A stretch of 64,000 bases of DNA from Desulfocucumis palustris (GTDB lineage: Bacteria > Bacillota > Desulfotomaculia > Desulfotomaculales > Desulfocucumaceae), in contig NZ_BFAV01000172.1 of the NCBI RefSeq assembly GCF_002933875.1, forward strand, positions 39,778 to 103,777, in the 5' to 3' direction. Below the pieces are notes generated by a model. It made no database searches and was not told the origin of the DNA. It saw only the letters and a list, made by a program, of their open reading frames with translations. A program made the translations under genes and the position numbers. Each line of letters begins with the position of its first letter. The first letter of the stretch is position 1. Shown here one piece after another: positions 1 to 9,832 of this stretch.

Positions 1-981
1 GACGCCAGGGAAATGAAGGCCCTGCAAAGCCTTATAAATGATAAGGAATTTTTTTCAGTGGTGGCGGATGTGGAAATAGCGGTGGAAAAAAGCTTTCACC
101 GCATTCCAAAGGACGAATTGGCAGCTGCGCTGGAGGATACCCTGTCCCAATTAAGCAGGGAGAAAAAAGCCGGTTCCGCAGGCAAAATAGCCTCCCTGCT
201 GCCCGGATTCATATCCAAAAAGGCGCCGTCCAGGGAAAATCCGCCGCTTATGGCGGTTCGCCTGACACTCAGCAATCCCCTGCGCTTTGTTTTCGACCTG
301 GATAACCCCGGGCAGAGGGAGCGGTATGTTAAAATAACCTCCCCTCCTTATTCCTTCATCATTGAAAATGTGGAAGTTTTCCACCCGTCCATGCCCCTGA
401 GGAAAGCATATTTGGTGGACACCCCCGGCTGGGATTCCCCGGACAATCCCCGGGATGTGAAAAAGCCTGTCTTTTCACACCGGGCGGATATAAGGCTGCA
501 CTTCCTTCACGGTAAACATCTGGCCTCCGATGTGAGGGATCCTCCTGAAAGCAGCCTGCCGGAGGTCTATTACGTTATCAATTTCGCCGACACCTTGAAT
601 CAGCTGGAAAGAGAAAAGGCTTCCCTTTTTATCAGGATAAAATTGCCCGCCCAAAGCGGCAAACAACCTCTCCCCTATCCCCGGGTATACATGATATCGG
701 CCCTTGAGGCTCTACGGGGCGGGGACGAGGGATTCAGCCGCCTGGTCCGCCAGCTGGCCCGGGGCGTTGAGGACCGTCACCTGCGAATGCTCCGGGAAAC
801 CGGAGAACAACTCGGTTCCATGCTTGGGGAAGCGTTAGAGCGTTGTTCTTCCGGAAGAACCGGAAGCGGAGACTCCAGGAATGCGGCAAAAATAAAAAAA
901 TATCTGGAGGAGCTAAAATCTTTGTCTAAAACGTCCAACATGCCGGGGGGGAATAAATTATGGAAAACGCCAGGCTGCTAG
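1..981 (+). CDS. Dynamin-like large GTPase, C-terminal part (5' end outside window)
   Basis: The reading frame is open to the first base of the window, so the gene begins upstream and the ATG at 13 is only an internal methionine. What remains contains a G3-type motif (VDTPGW, about residues 135-140 counted from that ATG) and an NFAD segment that fits the NxxD guanine-recognition motif. The GKS/T P-loop is absent and should lie upstream. The last ~70 residues are helical and charged. This fits a bacterial dynamin-family GTPase that hydrolyses GTP and probably acts at membranes; the exact subfamily cannot be told. Its end overlaps the next gene by 22 bases, which suggests translational coupling. 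The family call rests on motifs only. Confidence 0.6.
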   Translation, partial: DAREMKALQSLINDKEFFSVVADVEIAVEKSFHRIPKDELAAALEDTLSQLSREKKAGSAGKIASLLPGFISKKAPSRENPPLMAVRLTLSNPLRFVFDLDNPGQRERYVKITSPPYSFIIENVEVFHPSMPLRKAYLVDTPGWDSPDNPRDVKKPVFSHRADIRLHFLHGKHLASDVRDPPESSLPEVYYVINFADTLNQLEREKASLFIRIKLPAQSGKQPLPYPRVYMISALEALRGGDEGFSRLVRQLARGVEDRHLRMLRETGEQLGSMLGEALERCSSGRTGSGDSRNAAKIKKYLEELKSLSKTSNMPGGNKLWKTPGC

Positions 982-1154
982 ATGAAAGGCTGAAAAAGAT
1001 AATTAAGGAAATAGGCAGCAAGACCGGGGAAGAAGTAAAATCGCTGGTTATTGGAGATATCATCCGGGAAGTGGAAACGATTACCGCCAGAAATAGTCAG
1101 CGCCAGTTGATAAAAATGCTCTCCATGCTGAAAAAGGCCGTAGACGATATTTAA
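960..1154 (+). CDS. Small helical protein, function unknown
   Basis: A 64-residue, highly charged protein predicted by eye to be almost entirely alpha-helical, without cysteines or membrane segments. It starts with ATG about 8 bases after a run of seven G that can serve as ribosome site. It overlaps the end of the dynamin-like gene by 22 bases, so it is probably co-translated with it and may be an accessory subunit. I do not recognise a family. It could instead be the true C-terminus of the GTPase joined by a frameshift, but the good ribosome site argues for a separate gene. Confidence 0.5.
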   Translation: MENARLLDERLKKIIKEIGSKTGEEVKSLVIGDIIREVETITARNSQRQLIKMLSMLKKAVDDI

Positions 1155-1155
1155 T

Positions 1156-1222
1156 GTGGACATTCCTTCGGAGGGCTGTTAGTAACCGGCGATTTTTAAC
1201 CAACATAAGAAGGTGTGTCCCC
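1156..1222. repeat. REP-like hairpin element, GGACATTCCTTC / GAAGGTGTGTCCCC arms
   Basis: The left arm at 1156-1169 (GTGGACATTCCTTC) and right arm at 1209-1222 (GAAGGTGTGTCCCC) form an imperfect inverted repeat across the gap between two small genes. The same right-arm context, including the preceding AACATAA, recurs at 40507-40527. In both copies one arm carries ATT and the other ACAC at the same position. Confidence 0.65.
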
Positions 1223-1246
1223 TAACCTTATTAAGGAGGTATTTCT

Positions 1247-1534
1247 GTGGATAAAAATACAAACTCCACCGGGCAGCAGGACGAGGTTATTCAAAAACTG
1301 ACCAGGGATATCATGAAAGGAGCCAGATTGAAGCTGGTGGAACCGGTGCTGGACGAAAACCGCCGTTTGCTGGACCTTTTGCAGGCCCTTCAAAAACAGG
1401 AAAGAGATGATTTCGCCGCCATAAAGGCGCGCCTGGAACTGCTGGAGCATGCCGTGCAGCAAATACCCCTGCTCATTCTTTCCGCCATTCGGGATGCCAT
1501 TAACCAGGCGGGAGTCGATGTCAAATATGAATGA
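1247..1534 (+). CDS. Small helical protein, function unknown
   Basis: A 95-residue protein starting with GTG, six bases after a perfect AAGGAGGT ribosome site at 1233-1240. It is rich in Lys, Glu, Gln and Leu and looks helical throughout, with possible coiled-coil character between residues 30 and 75. It has no signal peptide or membrane segment. Its stop overlaps the start of the next gene by 17 bases, so the two are probably made together. Position downstream of a dynamin-like GTPase suggests an accessory role, which is inference only. Together with the next gene it is bracketed by two related repeat elements. Confidence 0.6.
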   Translation: MDKNTNSTGQQDEVIQKLTRDIMKGARLKLVEPVLDENRRLLDLLQALQKQERDDFAAIKARLELLEHAVQQIPLLILSAIRDAINQAGVDVKYE

Positions 1535-1730
1535 AGCGGATAAACTGAATAAAGAGGTGGGCTCCCTGGCCAGCTCAATTAGGGCCAGGCTGGTCAACCC
1601 GGCTGAAACATTGGAAAACAGGGTGTCGGAAGTGGAACAAAAGGTTTTACTGTTAAACAGGATATGCATCCTGCTGTCCGCATTCACAACATTGTCCCTG
1701 GGAGGAATTGTATATATATTGACCAGGTAA
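1518..1730 (+). CDS. Small tail-anchored membrane protein, function unknown
   Basis: A 70-residue protein. The ATG at 1518 is chosen because a GGGAG ribosome-site-like sequence lies just upstream and because a longer in-frame extension would run deep into the preceding gene. The first 45 residues are charged and helical; residues 46-68 are one hydrophobic segment ending in a single Arg, as in a tail-anchored protein with a cytoplasmic N-terminus. It overlaps the preceding gene by 17 bases. A soluble coiled-coil protein next to a membrane-anchored one behind a dynamin-like GTPase could form a membrane-associated complex; this is inference from context. Confidence 0.6.
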   Translation: MSNMNEADKLNKEVGSLASSIRARLVNPAETLENRVSEVEQKVLLLNRICILLSAFTTLSLGGIVYILTR

Positions 1731-1735
1731 TACAT

Positions 1736-1786
1736 TGTGGACATTTCTTCACGATAAATGATAAAGGTGAGGACAGGGTGCCCCCT
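1736..1786. repeat. Degenerate copy of the REP-like element
   Basis: A GTGGACATTTCTTC arm at 1736-1749 matches the left arm at 1156-1169 with one change. The partner arm (around 1767-1785) is recognisable only as GGTGAGGACAGGGTGCCCC and is eroded. Weak support alone; the paired position around two small genes makes it worth noting. Confidence 0.4.
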
Positions 1787-1792
1787 TAGCAG

Positions 1793-1826
1793 AAAAACAG
1801 CCGGGCGAAATCGCCCGGCTGTTTTT
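1793..1826. terminator. Bidirectional intrinsic terminator between convergent genes
   Basis: A perfect 11-bp stem, 1798-1808 paired with 1811-1821, is flanked by AAAAA on the left and TTTTTT on the right. It can end both the plus-strand small genes and the minus-strand hppA transcript. Confidence 0.85.
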
Positions 1827-1843
1827 TGAGTTTCAAGTGTTTA

Positions 1844-3979
1844 TTACAGTTTCAGAAGAAGCGGACCAAGGATCAGGGAAATGGTACCGGCAACCTTGAT
1901 CAGCGGGTTCATGGCAGGACCGGAGGTGTCCTTGCAGGGGTCACCAACGGTGTCACCGATAACGGCAGCCTTGTGCGGTTCGCTCTTCTTGCCGCCATAA
2001 GCGCCGCCTTCAATGTATTTCTTGGCGTTATCCCATGCGCCGCCGGCGTTGGCCAGGAACAGGGCCATCAGCACACCAACGGTGGTAAGTCCGCCCAGGA
2101 AGCCGGCCAGAGCCTTGGCTCCCAGAAGGAAACCAACCAAAATGGGAACGGATACGGCTACAACACCGGGGAAGATCATCTTGGCGATGGCGGAGCGGGT
2201 GGCAATGTCCACGCAACGGGCGTAGTCAGGCTTGCCTGTACCTTCCATGATGCCGGGGATCTCGCGGAACTGGCGGCGAACTTCTTCCACCATGCCGAAT
2301 GCGGCTTCACCCACGGCGCGCATGGTGCTGGCGCCAATCAGGAAAGGAATGGCACCACCGATAAACACACCCACCAGAACGATAGGCTCGGTAAGGTTGA
2401 CAACAAACTCGCCGTTGGGCAATACAGCGGCAAATTTGTGTTTTACACCGTCAACATAAGCGCTGAACAGGGCCAGAGCGGTAAGGGCCGCGGAACCGAT
2501 GGCAAAGCCCTTGGCAATGGCGGCGGTGGTGTTGCCCACAGCGTCCAGCTTGTCGGTTTTCTCACGCACTTCTTTGGGAAGTTCGGCCATTTCGGCAATA
2601 CCACCGGCGTTGTCAGCCACGGGACCGAAGGAGTCCATGGCCACAACCATACCCGCGGTGGAAAGCATACCCATGGCAGCCATGGCTATACCGTAAATGG
2701 ACCACAGTAAAGACTGTCCTTCAGGAGCAAAAGCGGAAACTGCCCAGTAGGAAATGAAAATAGCGGCGGCAAAGGTCAGCATGGGGAAGAATACCGACTC
2801 CATACCAACAGCCAGACCGTGAATAACGTTGGTGGCGGGACCTGTTTTGGAAGCCTCGGCGATCCTGTTGACAGGGCCTTTGCCCGCGGCGGTGTAGTGC
2901 TCGGTAAGATAACCCACCAGAACGTTAACAATCAAACCGGCCATAACAGCCAGGAAGATACCCATATAAACGTTCTCAAAAGCCACGCCGGTGTCCTGAC
3001 CGTTGATAATAACATGGGCTTCCGAGGGGAAAACAGCCTTGGCCACGAAGAATGTGCCGACGGCGGTAAGAACGTTGGTGCTCCACAGACCAACGTTCAG
3101 AGCGGCCTGCGGGTTGCCGCCCTCACTGGTGCGCACGGTAAATGTACCTATGATAGCTGAAATAATACCCACCGCGCCTACCAGCAGCGGGAAGATAACA
3201 CCCGGGAAACCGAACAGAGTATTACCGATGAGCATTGCGGCAATAGTGGTGGCGCCGTAGGATTCAAACAGGTCGGCGCCCATACCGGCGGTGTCACCAA
3301 CGTTGTCACCAACGTTGTCGGCAATGGTTGCGGGGTTGCGGGGATCGTCTTCAGGAATACCTGCTTCAACTTTACCCACCAGGTCGGCGCCCACGTCAGC
3401 AGCCTTGGTGTAGATACCGCCGCCAACACGGGCGAAGAACGCGATAACCGAGGCGCCGAAGGCGAAGCTGTTGATAATCAGCGGGCTTTGGAAAATGATG
3501 AAAAGAACGGAAACACCCAGAAGTCCAAGACCGGCCACGGAAAGACCCATAACTGCGCCGGCCCGGAAGGAAACCTGCAGGGCTTTGCCCAGTCCGCTGC
3601 TGCGGGCGGCTTCGGCTGTACGGGCGTTGGATTTGGTTGTACTGTTCATGCCGATATAACCGGCGATGGCTGAACAAACGGCGCCCACCAGGAATGAAAT
3701 GGCGGAAGCCGGGCCCACGGGCAGGTGGGAGCCGGGTGCCTGGTGCACAAAATACTGTGCGGCCCACAATAATACGAAAATTACGATTGCGAAAGGAGCC
3801 AGTGTTTTATACTGGCGGTTCATGTACGCCATGGCGCCCTCTTGAACCGCTTCGGAAAGCTGCTTCATCTTGGGCGTGCCCATGCTTTCTTTAAGCACCT
3901 GGGACATTGTAAAAAGGGCAAACAGCAGCGCAATCGCGCCGGCGCCGGCAGCGTAATAGGCTAAGGTCATATTTTCCAC
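1844..3979 (-). CDS. hppA: Membrane-bound ion-pumping pyrophosphatase
   Basis: A 711-residue integral membrane enzyme that couples hydrolysis of pyrophosphate to pumping of H+ or Na+, with about 16 membrane segments. The catalytic block DVGADLVGKVEAGIPEDD and the following DNVGDNVGDTAGMGADLF lie around residues 190-240. GNTTAA at 482-487 has Ala where K+-independent enzymes have Lys, so the enzyme should be K+-dependent. H+ versus Na+ specificity cannot be read with confidence. The start is GTG, about 12 bases after GAGGAGGG; an ATG nine bases further in is the alternative but too far from the ribosome site. It is the last gene before a strong terminator and lies downstream of secG, eno and the glycolytic genes. 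Confidence 0.97.
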   Translation of the reverse strand: MENMTLAYYAAGAGAIALLFALFTMSQVLKESMGTPKMKQLSEAVQEGAMAYMNRQYKTLAPFAIVIFVLLWAAQYFVHQAPGSHLPVGPASAISFLVGAVCSAIAGYIGMNSTTKSNARTAEAARSSGLGKALQVSFRAGAVMGLSVAGLGLLGVSVLFIIFQSPLIINSFAFGASVIAFFARVGGGIYTKAADVGADLVGKVEAGIPEDDPRNPATIADNVGDNVGDTAGMGADLFESYGATTIAAMLIGNTLFGFPGVIFPLLVGAVGIISAIIGTFTVRTSEGGNPQAALNVGLWSTNVLTAVGTFFVAKAVFPSEAHVIINGQDTGVAFENVYMGIFLAVMAGLIVNVLVGYLTEHYTAAGKGPVNRIAEASKTGPATNVIHGLAVGMESVFFPMLTFAAAIFISYWAVSAFAPEGQSLLWSIYGIAMAAMGMLSTAGMVVAMDSFGPVADNAGGIAEMAELPKEVREKTDKLDAVGNTTAAIAKGFAIGSAALTALALFSAYVDGVKHKFAAVLPNGEFVVNLTEPIVLVGVFIGGAIPFLIGASTMRAVGEAAFGMVEEVRRQFREIPGIMEGTGKPDYARCVDIATRSAIAKMIFPGVVAVSVPILVGFLLGAKALAGFLGGLTTVGVLMALFLANAGGAWDNAKKYIEGGAYGGKKSEPHKAAVIGDTVGDPCKDTSGPAMNPLIKVAGTISLILGPLLLKL

Positions 3980-4031
3980 TTTTAACTTTACCCTCCTCTT
4001 CCCCTAAAAGTTTTCTTTAGTTACCGGAGAA

Positions 4032-4256
4032 TTACCACAAACCCAACAGTAGAGACGTAACCCCAAACAATATTGCAACAACCATTGTAACCTTGCCCAG
4101 CAACTCGTCCATTCCTTTTTTCTTGCCGAAAAAAGTTTCTGCGCCGCCGGCAATAGCCCCGGACAAGCCGGCACTTTTTCCAGACTGCAGTAAAACTGAA
4201 GCAATAAGAGCTATGGACATAATTACATGAAGGGCGGTTACCAGGCCCTTTAACAC
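4032..4256 (-). CDS. secG: Protein translocase subunit SecG
   Basis: A 74-residue protein with two membrane segments (about residues 3-22 and 54-73) separated by a Gly- and Lys-rich loop containing LSGAIAGGAETFFGKKKG, typical of SecG. It is the small subunit of the SecYEG channel and assists SecA-driven export. The start is GTG, four bases after GGAGGTGA. A good sigma-A-type promoter lies just upstream, so it can be transcribed independently of eno. The eno-secG neighbourhood is common in Firmicutes. Confidence 0.93.
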   Translation of the reverse strand: MLKGLVTALHVIMSIALIASVLLQSGKSAGLSGAIAGGAETFFGKKKGMDELLGKVTMVVAILFGVTSLLLGLW

Positions 4257-4290
4257 AACTTCACCTCCTCCAACATCTCATATGAAAAAT

Positions 4291-4319
4291 ATTATAGCAC
4301 GGGGAGCAAAAAATGACAA
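4291..4319 (-). promoter_or_regulatory. Predicted sigma-A promoter of secG-hppA
   Basis: On the minus strand, TTGTCA (4314-4319) and TATAAT (4291-4296) are separated by exactly 17 bases, ending about 35 bases before the GTG of secG. Confidence 0.75.
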
Positions 4320-4355
4320 TCGGACGAACCTTTTACAGGCCTTAAAAGCAATTAT

Positions 4356-5651
<1,296 letters not shown>

Positions 5652-5654
5652 TTA

Positions 5655-5886
5655 ATGTAAGGGGACACACCTCTATGAATGTCTTTCCTTAGGGTTGAGG
5701 AATGTCCCCAACGTATGTAAGGGGACACACCTCTATGAATGTCTTTCCTTAGGGTTGAGGAATGTCCCCAACGTATGTAAGGGGACACACCTCTATGAAT
5801 GCTTTCATTAGGGTGAGGAATGTCACCAACGTATGTCAGGGGACATTCCTCTATTGAGCCTCTTTGGGGTGGGGTGTGTCCGCAAC
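5655..5886. repeat. Tandem 60-bp hairpin repeat array between gpmI and eno
   Basis: Copies at 5655-5714 and 5715-5774 are identical by eye. A third at 5775-5832 has small deletions. A fourth, shorter copy at 5833-5886 has its arms in the opposite order. Each unit carries GGGGACACACCTC near one end and GAGGAATGTCCCC near the other, forming an imperfect hairpin with a constant two-base mismatch. The array ends at the stop codon of gpmI. Confidence 0.9.
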
Positions 5887-7448
5887 TATTCTTTTATTAT
5901 CAGGCTTTCTCCGGTCATTTCCCCGGGCTTGTCAATTCCCAGCAAATCCAGCATGGTGGGGGCTATATCCTCCAGCCGCCCTTTCCTGAGTTTAAGGCCG
6001 GACACATCATTCCCAATTAATATGAAAGGAACCGGATCCACGGTATGGGCCGTGAAGGGCTCCCCGGTTTCATCCTTCATGCGCTCGGCGTTGCCGTGGT
6101 CGGCGGTAAAAATAACCACCCCGTCCCTGCCCAGCACAGTTTCCACCAGCCTGCCCAGGGAGGAATCCACCGTTTCAACGGCTTTGACCGCCGCCTCCAT
6201 GTTGCCGGTGTGGCCCACCATGTCCGGGTTGGCGTAATTCATGATGATGACCTTGTATTTATCCTGGGCCAATTGTTCCAGGGCGGCCCCGGTAACCTCC
6301 GGGGCGCTCATTTCCGGCTTCAGGTCGTAGGTGGCAACCTTTGGCGAGGGCACCAGTATGCGGTCCTCTCCCTCATTGGGGGGTTCCACCCCGCCGTTAA
6401 AAAAGAAAGTAACGTGAGCGTATTTTTCTGTTTCCGCCAGTCTCAGCTGTTTAATTTTTTTGCCCGACAGCACTTCCCCCAGGGTGTTGACTATTTTTTG
6501 GGGCCTGAAGGCCACCGGGGCCTCAATGGTTTTGTCATACTGGGTCATGCACACGAAGAACACCCGGGGCCGGTCCCCGGGCCGGTCAAAACCGTCGAAC
6601 TCCCCGTCCACAAAGGCCCTGGTTATTTCCCTGGCCCTGTCCGGCCTGAAATTATAGAATATAATTGAGTCGCCGTCCCTTACGGTGGCCAGAGGATTTC
6701 CCGGGCCGTCCTCAATCACCGTGGGCAGAATAAACTCATCCGTCTTCTCCCGGCCGTAGGAGTCCCGGACCGCCGCCAGCGCCGACTTGGCCTTCAGCCC
6801 CTCACCCAGCACCATGGCCCGGTAAGCCTGCCGCACCCTCTCCCAGCGCCTGTCCCTGTCCATGGCGTAATAGCGGCCTATCACAGTGGCAATACGGCCC
6901 ACGCCCAATTCTTTTATTTTATCTTCCAGCTGCCGCACATATTCCACCCCGCCGGTGGGGGAAGTATCCCGCCCATCCATGAAGCAGTGAATATAAACCT
7001 TTTCCAGGCGGCGTTTCCTGGCCATTTCCAGCAGGGCAAAAAGATGGGTGATGTGACTGTGCACCCCGCCGTCGGACAGCAGGCCCATCAGGTGCAGGGC
7101 GGAGTTGTTTTTCAAAGCGTTGTTCACCGCGTCCGTCAGTACCGTATTATTGTAGAAATCGCCGTCCCTGATGGACTTGCTGATACGGGTCAGCTCCTGG
7201 TATACAATTCTTCCCGCCCCAATATTCAAGTGTCCCACCTCGGAATTGCCCATCTGCCCCCCGGGCAGCCCCACTTCCTCTCCGGAGGCGTCAAGGGTGG
7301 TATGCGGGTAAAGGGACAGGAACTTGCAAATGTTCGGTGTATTGGCGCAGGCAACGGCATTGCCCTCTTTTTCATCCGTCAGACCCCAGCCGTCCGCAAT
7401 TATCAGCACCAGGGGACCCTTCAGTCTTTTCACCAGATTCACTCCCAA
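5886..7448 (-). CDS. gpmI: 2,3-bisphosphoglycerate-independent phosphoglycerate mutase
   Basis: A 520-residue enzyme of the alkaline-phosphatase superfamily that interconverts 3- and 2-phosphoglycerate through a phosphoserine intermediate and needs Mn2+. LIIADGWG near residue 17 provides a metal-binding Asp, and [16 protein letters not shown] (about 63-78) holds the active serine. FTADHGNAE near the C-terminus gives further metal ligands. The likely start is TTG at 7448, nine bases after AGGTGA, which itself overlaps the tpiA stop; GTG at 7442 is an alternative. It is ten bases downstream of tpiA and clearly in the same operon. Confidence 0.97.
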   Translation of the reverse strand: MGVNLVKRLKGPLVLIIADGWGLTDEKEGNAVACANTPNICKFLSLYPHTTLDASGEEVGLPGGQMGNSEVGHLNIGAGRIVYQELTRISKSIRDGDFYNNTVLTDAVNNALKNNSALHLMGLLSDGGVHSHITHLFALLEMARKRRLEKVYIHCFMDGRDTSPTGGVEYVRQLEDKIKELGVGRIATVIGRYYAMDRDRRWERVRQAYRAMVLGEGLKAKSALAAVRDSYGREKTDEFILPTVIEDGPGNPLATVRDGDSIIFYNFRPDRAREITRAFVDGEFDGFDRPGDRPRVFFVCMTQYDKTIEAPVAFRPQKIVNTLGEVLSGKKIKQLRLAETEKYAHVTFFFNGGVEPPNEGEDRILVPSPKVATYDLKPEMSAPEVTGAALEQLAQDKYKVIIMNYANPDMVGHTGNMEAAVKAVETVDSSLGRLVETVLGRDGVVIFTADHGNAERMKDETGEPFTAHTVDPVPFILIGNDVSGLKLRKGRLEDIAPTMLDLLGIDKPGEMTGESLIIKE

Positions 7449-7458
7449 ATTTCTACTG

Positions 7459-8217
7459 TCACCTAGCTGCCTTTATTATCCCCGCAAAGCTGTCCGGCTT
7501 GAGGCTGGCGCCTCCCACCAGGGCACCGTCGATATCCGGCTTGCCCATTAGTCCGGCTGTGTTCTCCGGCTTAACGCTGCCCCCGTATTGAATGCGCACT
7601 TTCTCCGCCGCCTCCCGGCCGGCCACTTCCGCCAGCAGTCCCCGGATCAAGCCGTTGACCTTCTGGGCGTCGTCATCGGAGGCCGTCCTTCCGGTTCCAA
7701 TGGCCCAGACCGGCTCATAGGCCATCACCAGGCTTGCCGTTTGTGTCCGGTCAAGCCCCGCCAGGGCGCCCCTAACCTGGGTGTCAATGACCTTCTCGGT
7801 TACGCCGGACTCCCTTTGCTCCAGGGTTTCACCCACGCATACTATGGGTATCAGCCCGTGCTTAAAGGCGGCTTTGACTTTTTTGTTCACTGTTTCGTCT
7901 GTTTCACCGAAATACTGCCTGCGCTCGGAGTGCCCCAGTATCACATATTTGCAGCCAATCTCCCTGAGCATCGGGGGAGAAATCTCCCCGGTAAAGGCTC
8001 CCTGTTCTTCCCAGTACATATTCTGGGCCGCCAGATTGATATCACTTCCGGCCAGGGCCTGGGCCGCGGCGCCCAGGGAGGTGTGGGGCGGGCACAAAAC
8101 CACTTCCACACCGCCTGTCCCCCCGGCCAGCAGCTTTTTCAGCTCATTGATAAATTCAACGGTCTCCGGCACTGTTTTATACATTTTCCAGTTGCCTGCA
8201 ATTAATGGCATACGCAA
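7459..8217 (-). CDS. tpiA: Triosephosphate isomerase
   Basis: A 252-residue TIM-barrel enzyme interconverting dihydroxyacetone phosphate and glyceraldehyde 3-phosphate. The active residues are visible: Asn and Lys in AGNWKM near the N-terminus, His in LGHSERR, and Glu in [21 protein letters not shown] and LVGGASL are the phosphate-binding loops. TTG at 8217 is chosen because the family begins [12 protein letters not shown] and GGGAGG lies 11 bases upstream; the ATG at 8211 is less well spaced. The gene sits between pgk and gpmI in the glycolytic operon. Confidence 0.98.
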   Translation of the reverse strand: MRMPLIAGNWKMYKTVPETVEFINELKKLLAGGTGGVEVVLCPPHTSLGAAAQALAGSDINLAAQNMYWEEQGAFTGEISPPMLREIGCKYVILGHSERRQYFGETDETVNKKVKAAFKHGLIPIVCVGETLEQRESGVTEKVIDTQVRGALAGLDRTQTASLVMAYEPVWAIGTGRTASDDDAQKVNGLIRGLLAEVAGREAAEKVRIQYGGSVKPENTAGLMGKPDIDGALVGGASLKPDSFAGIIKAAR

Positions 8218-8341
8218 TGTAACTTCAGCCTCCCATTCATATTAATAACAGCCGCTCCATCTGTCGGGAGTTTTCCTGTTCCAACTTCTCATTTCCCGCC
8301 TCCCGCCTCTCAATATTGAACGGCCTTTGCAATTATCTCCT

Positions 8342-9526
8342 TTACATGTCCTGCAGGGCGGCCACTCCGGGCAGCAGCTTACCCTCCAGAAATTCCAGTG
8401 AAGCCCCGCCGCCTGTGGAAATATGGGACACTTTATCCGCCAGGCCGGCCTTTTTCACCGCGGAGACGGAATCCCCGCCGCCCACCACCGTAACAGCGCC
8501 GCTGTCGGCCAGCGCCCGGGCCACTTCAAAAGTGCCCCTGGCAAAGGGAGCCATTTCGAACACCCCCATGGGTCCGTTCCATACAACAGTTTTCGCCTTT
8601 CTGATGGCCCCGCCGAACAAATCAATACTCTCCGGGCCTATATCCAGGGCCATCCAGTCGCCGGGAATCCCGTCCGCCGGCACAACCTTCTGCTCGGCGT
8701 CGGGGTCCGCTGCCAGGGCAACCACCAGGTCCACCGGCAAAAGCATCTCTATGCCCTTTGCCGCCGCTTTTTCCATAAGCTCCCCGGCCAACTCCGCCTT
8801 ATCGGGTTCCAGCAGAGATTTGCCGGTTTCGTACCCCTTCGCCCGGAGGAAGGTATTGGCCATGCCCCCCCCGATAATCAGGGTATCCACTTTCTCCAGC
8901 AGGTTGCCGATTACCCCTATTTTATCGGAAACCTTGGCCCCTCCCAGAATGGCCACAAAGGGTCTTTCCGGGTTGAACACGGCCCGCCCCAGCATTTCCA
9001 GTTCTCTTTCCATAAGAAAACCGGCCACTCCGGGTATTATCCGGGCCACCCCCTCGGTGGAAGCGTGCGCCCTGTGGGCGGCGCCGAAGGCGTCGTTTAC
9101 GTACAAATCCGCCAGCTTGGCCAACCGGGCGGCAAAGCCGGGGTCGTTCTTTTCCTCTTCGGGATGGAACCTGACATTCTCAAGCAAAAGCACATCGCCC
9201 GGCTGCATACTTTCTATAGCCCTGGCGGGCTCGTCGCCCACACAGTCATCCACCTTGACCACTTCGTTGTCCAGCAATTGCTGCAGTTTCTCCGCCACGG
9301 GGTTCAATCTGTAGCGGTCATCCACCTTACCCTTGGGCCTTCCCAGATGAGAAGCCAGTATTACCCTGGCCCCGTGCTCCGTGAGATATTTAATGGTGGG
9401 CAGGGCGGCCCTGATCCTGGTATCGTCGGCCACATTGCCCCCCTGGTCCAGCGGCACGTTAAAGTCAACTCTCACCAGCACCCTTTTACCGGACACATCA
9501 ATATCCCTTAAACTTTTTTTGGGCAT
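8342..9526 (-). CDS. pgk: Phosphoglycerate kinase
   Basis: A 394-residue enzyme catalysing the ATP-forming step between 1,3-bisphosphoglycerate and 3-phosphoglycerate. [10 protein letters not shown] near the N-terminus, SHLGRPKG, and the C-terminal nucleotide site GPMGVFE and VGGGDSVSA are all present. The ATG at 9526 is preferred, because an upstream in-frame GTG at 9535 lies inside the AAGGGG ribosome site. It is the first gene of the operon; a good promoter lies about 40 bases upstream. The usual partner gap is missing here. Confidence 0.98.
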   Translation of the reverse strand: MPKKSLRDIDVSGKRVLVRVDFNVPLDQGGNVADDTRIRAALPTIKYLTEHGARVILASHLGRPKGKVDDRYRLNPVAEKLQQLLDNEVVKVDDCVGDEPARAIESMQPGDVLLLENVRFHPEEEKNDPGFAARLAKLADLYVNDAFGAAHRAHASTEGVARIIPGVAGFLMERELEMLGRAVFNPERPFVAILGGAKVSDKIGVIGNLLEKVDTLIIGGGMANTFLRAKGYETGKSLLEPDKAELAGELMEKAAAKGIEMLLPVDLVVALAADPDAEQKVVPADGIPGDWMALDIGPESIDLFGGAIRKAKTVVWNGPMGVFEMAPFARGTFEVARALADSGAVTVVGGGDSVSAVKKAGLADKVSHISTGGGASLEFLEGKLLPGVAALQDM

Positions 9527-9561
9527 TTGCAACACCCCTTCCGATTGGTATCATTTCCAAT

Positions 9562-9590
9562 TTTATACTTTAATTTAAGCTAAAAAACAA
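9562..9590 (-). promoter_or_regulatory. Predicted sigma-A promoter of pgk-tpiA-gpmI
   Basis: On the minus strand, TTGTTT (9585-9590) and TATAAA (9562-9567) are 17 bases apart, upstream of pgk. The remainder of the 306-base rpoN-pgk gap holds the rpoN terminator and no gene I can recognise. Confidence 0.55.
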
Positions 9591-9787
9591 ACCGGCCTGT
9601 CACCACCGGTAATACTTATCGGAACAGGAACCAGTTTTATTTTGCTTCAAAAGGTATTCTATCATGTATATTTGACAGCCGGTACAAATATGCGCCAAAC
9701 CGGCTTTAAATTCACCCAAATGTTAATCATGTTATTCGATTCGCCGCCGGAAAAACAGTTCCTTCAATACGGCATATATTTCCGCGC

Positions 9788-9821
9788 AAAAAAGGCCCTT
9801 GCGCTATCCGCCAAAGGCCTT
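9788..9821 (-). terminator. Intrinsic terminator after rpoN
   Basis: A stem of about ten pairs, 9792-9801 with 9812-9821, is followed on the minus strand by a run of six T (plus-strand A at 9788-9793). It begins 12 bases past the rpoN stop codon. Confidence 0.8.
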
Positions 9822-9832
9822 CCCTTTTAATT

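Noticed and set aside
13..981. ATG at 13 as the true start of the first gene
   Set aside because: The frame is open to the window edge and the GTPase P-loop is missing, so the start lies upstream.
1826..2710. Long plus-strand reading frame opposite hppA (294 codons)
   Set aside because: It lies wholly antisense to the well-supported pyrophosphatase gene, has a composition full of Gly, Asn and His typical of the reverse complement of a GC-biased gene, and no ribosome site.
5655..5886. CRISPR array
   Set aside because: The repeats are directly adjacent 60-bp units with no unique spacers of constant length, and there are no cas genes nearby.
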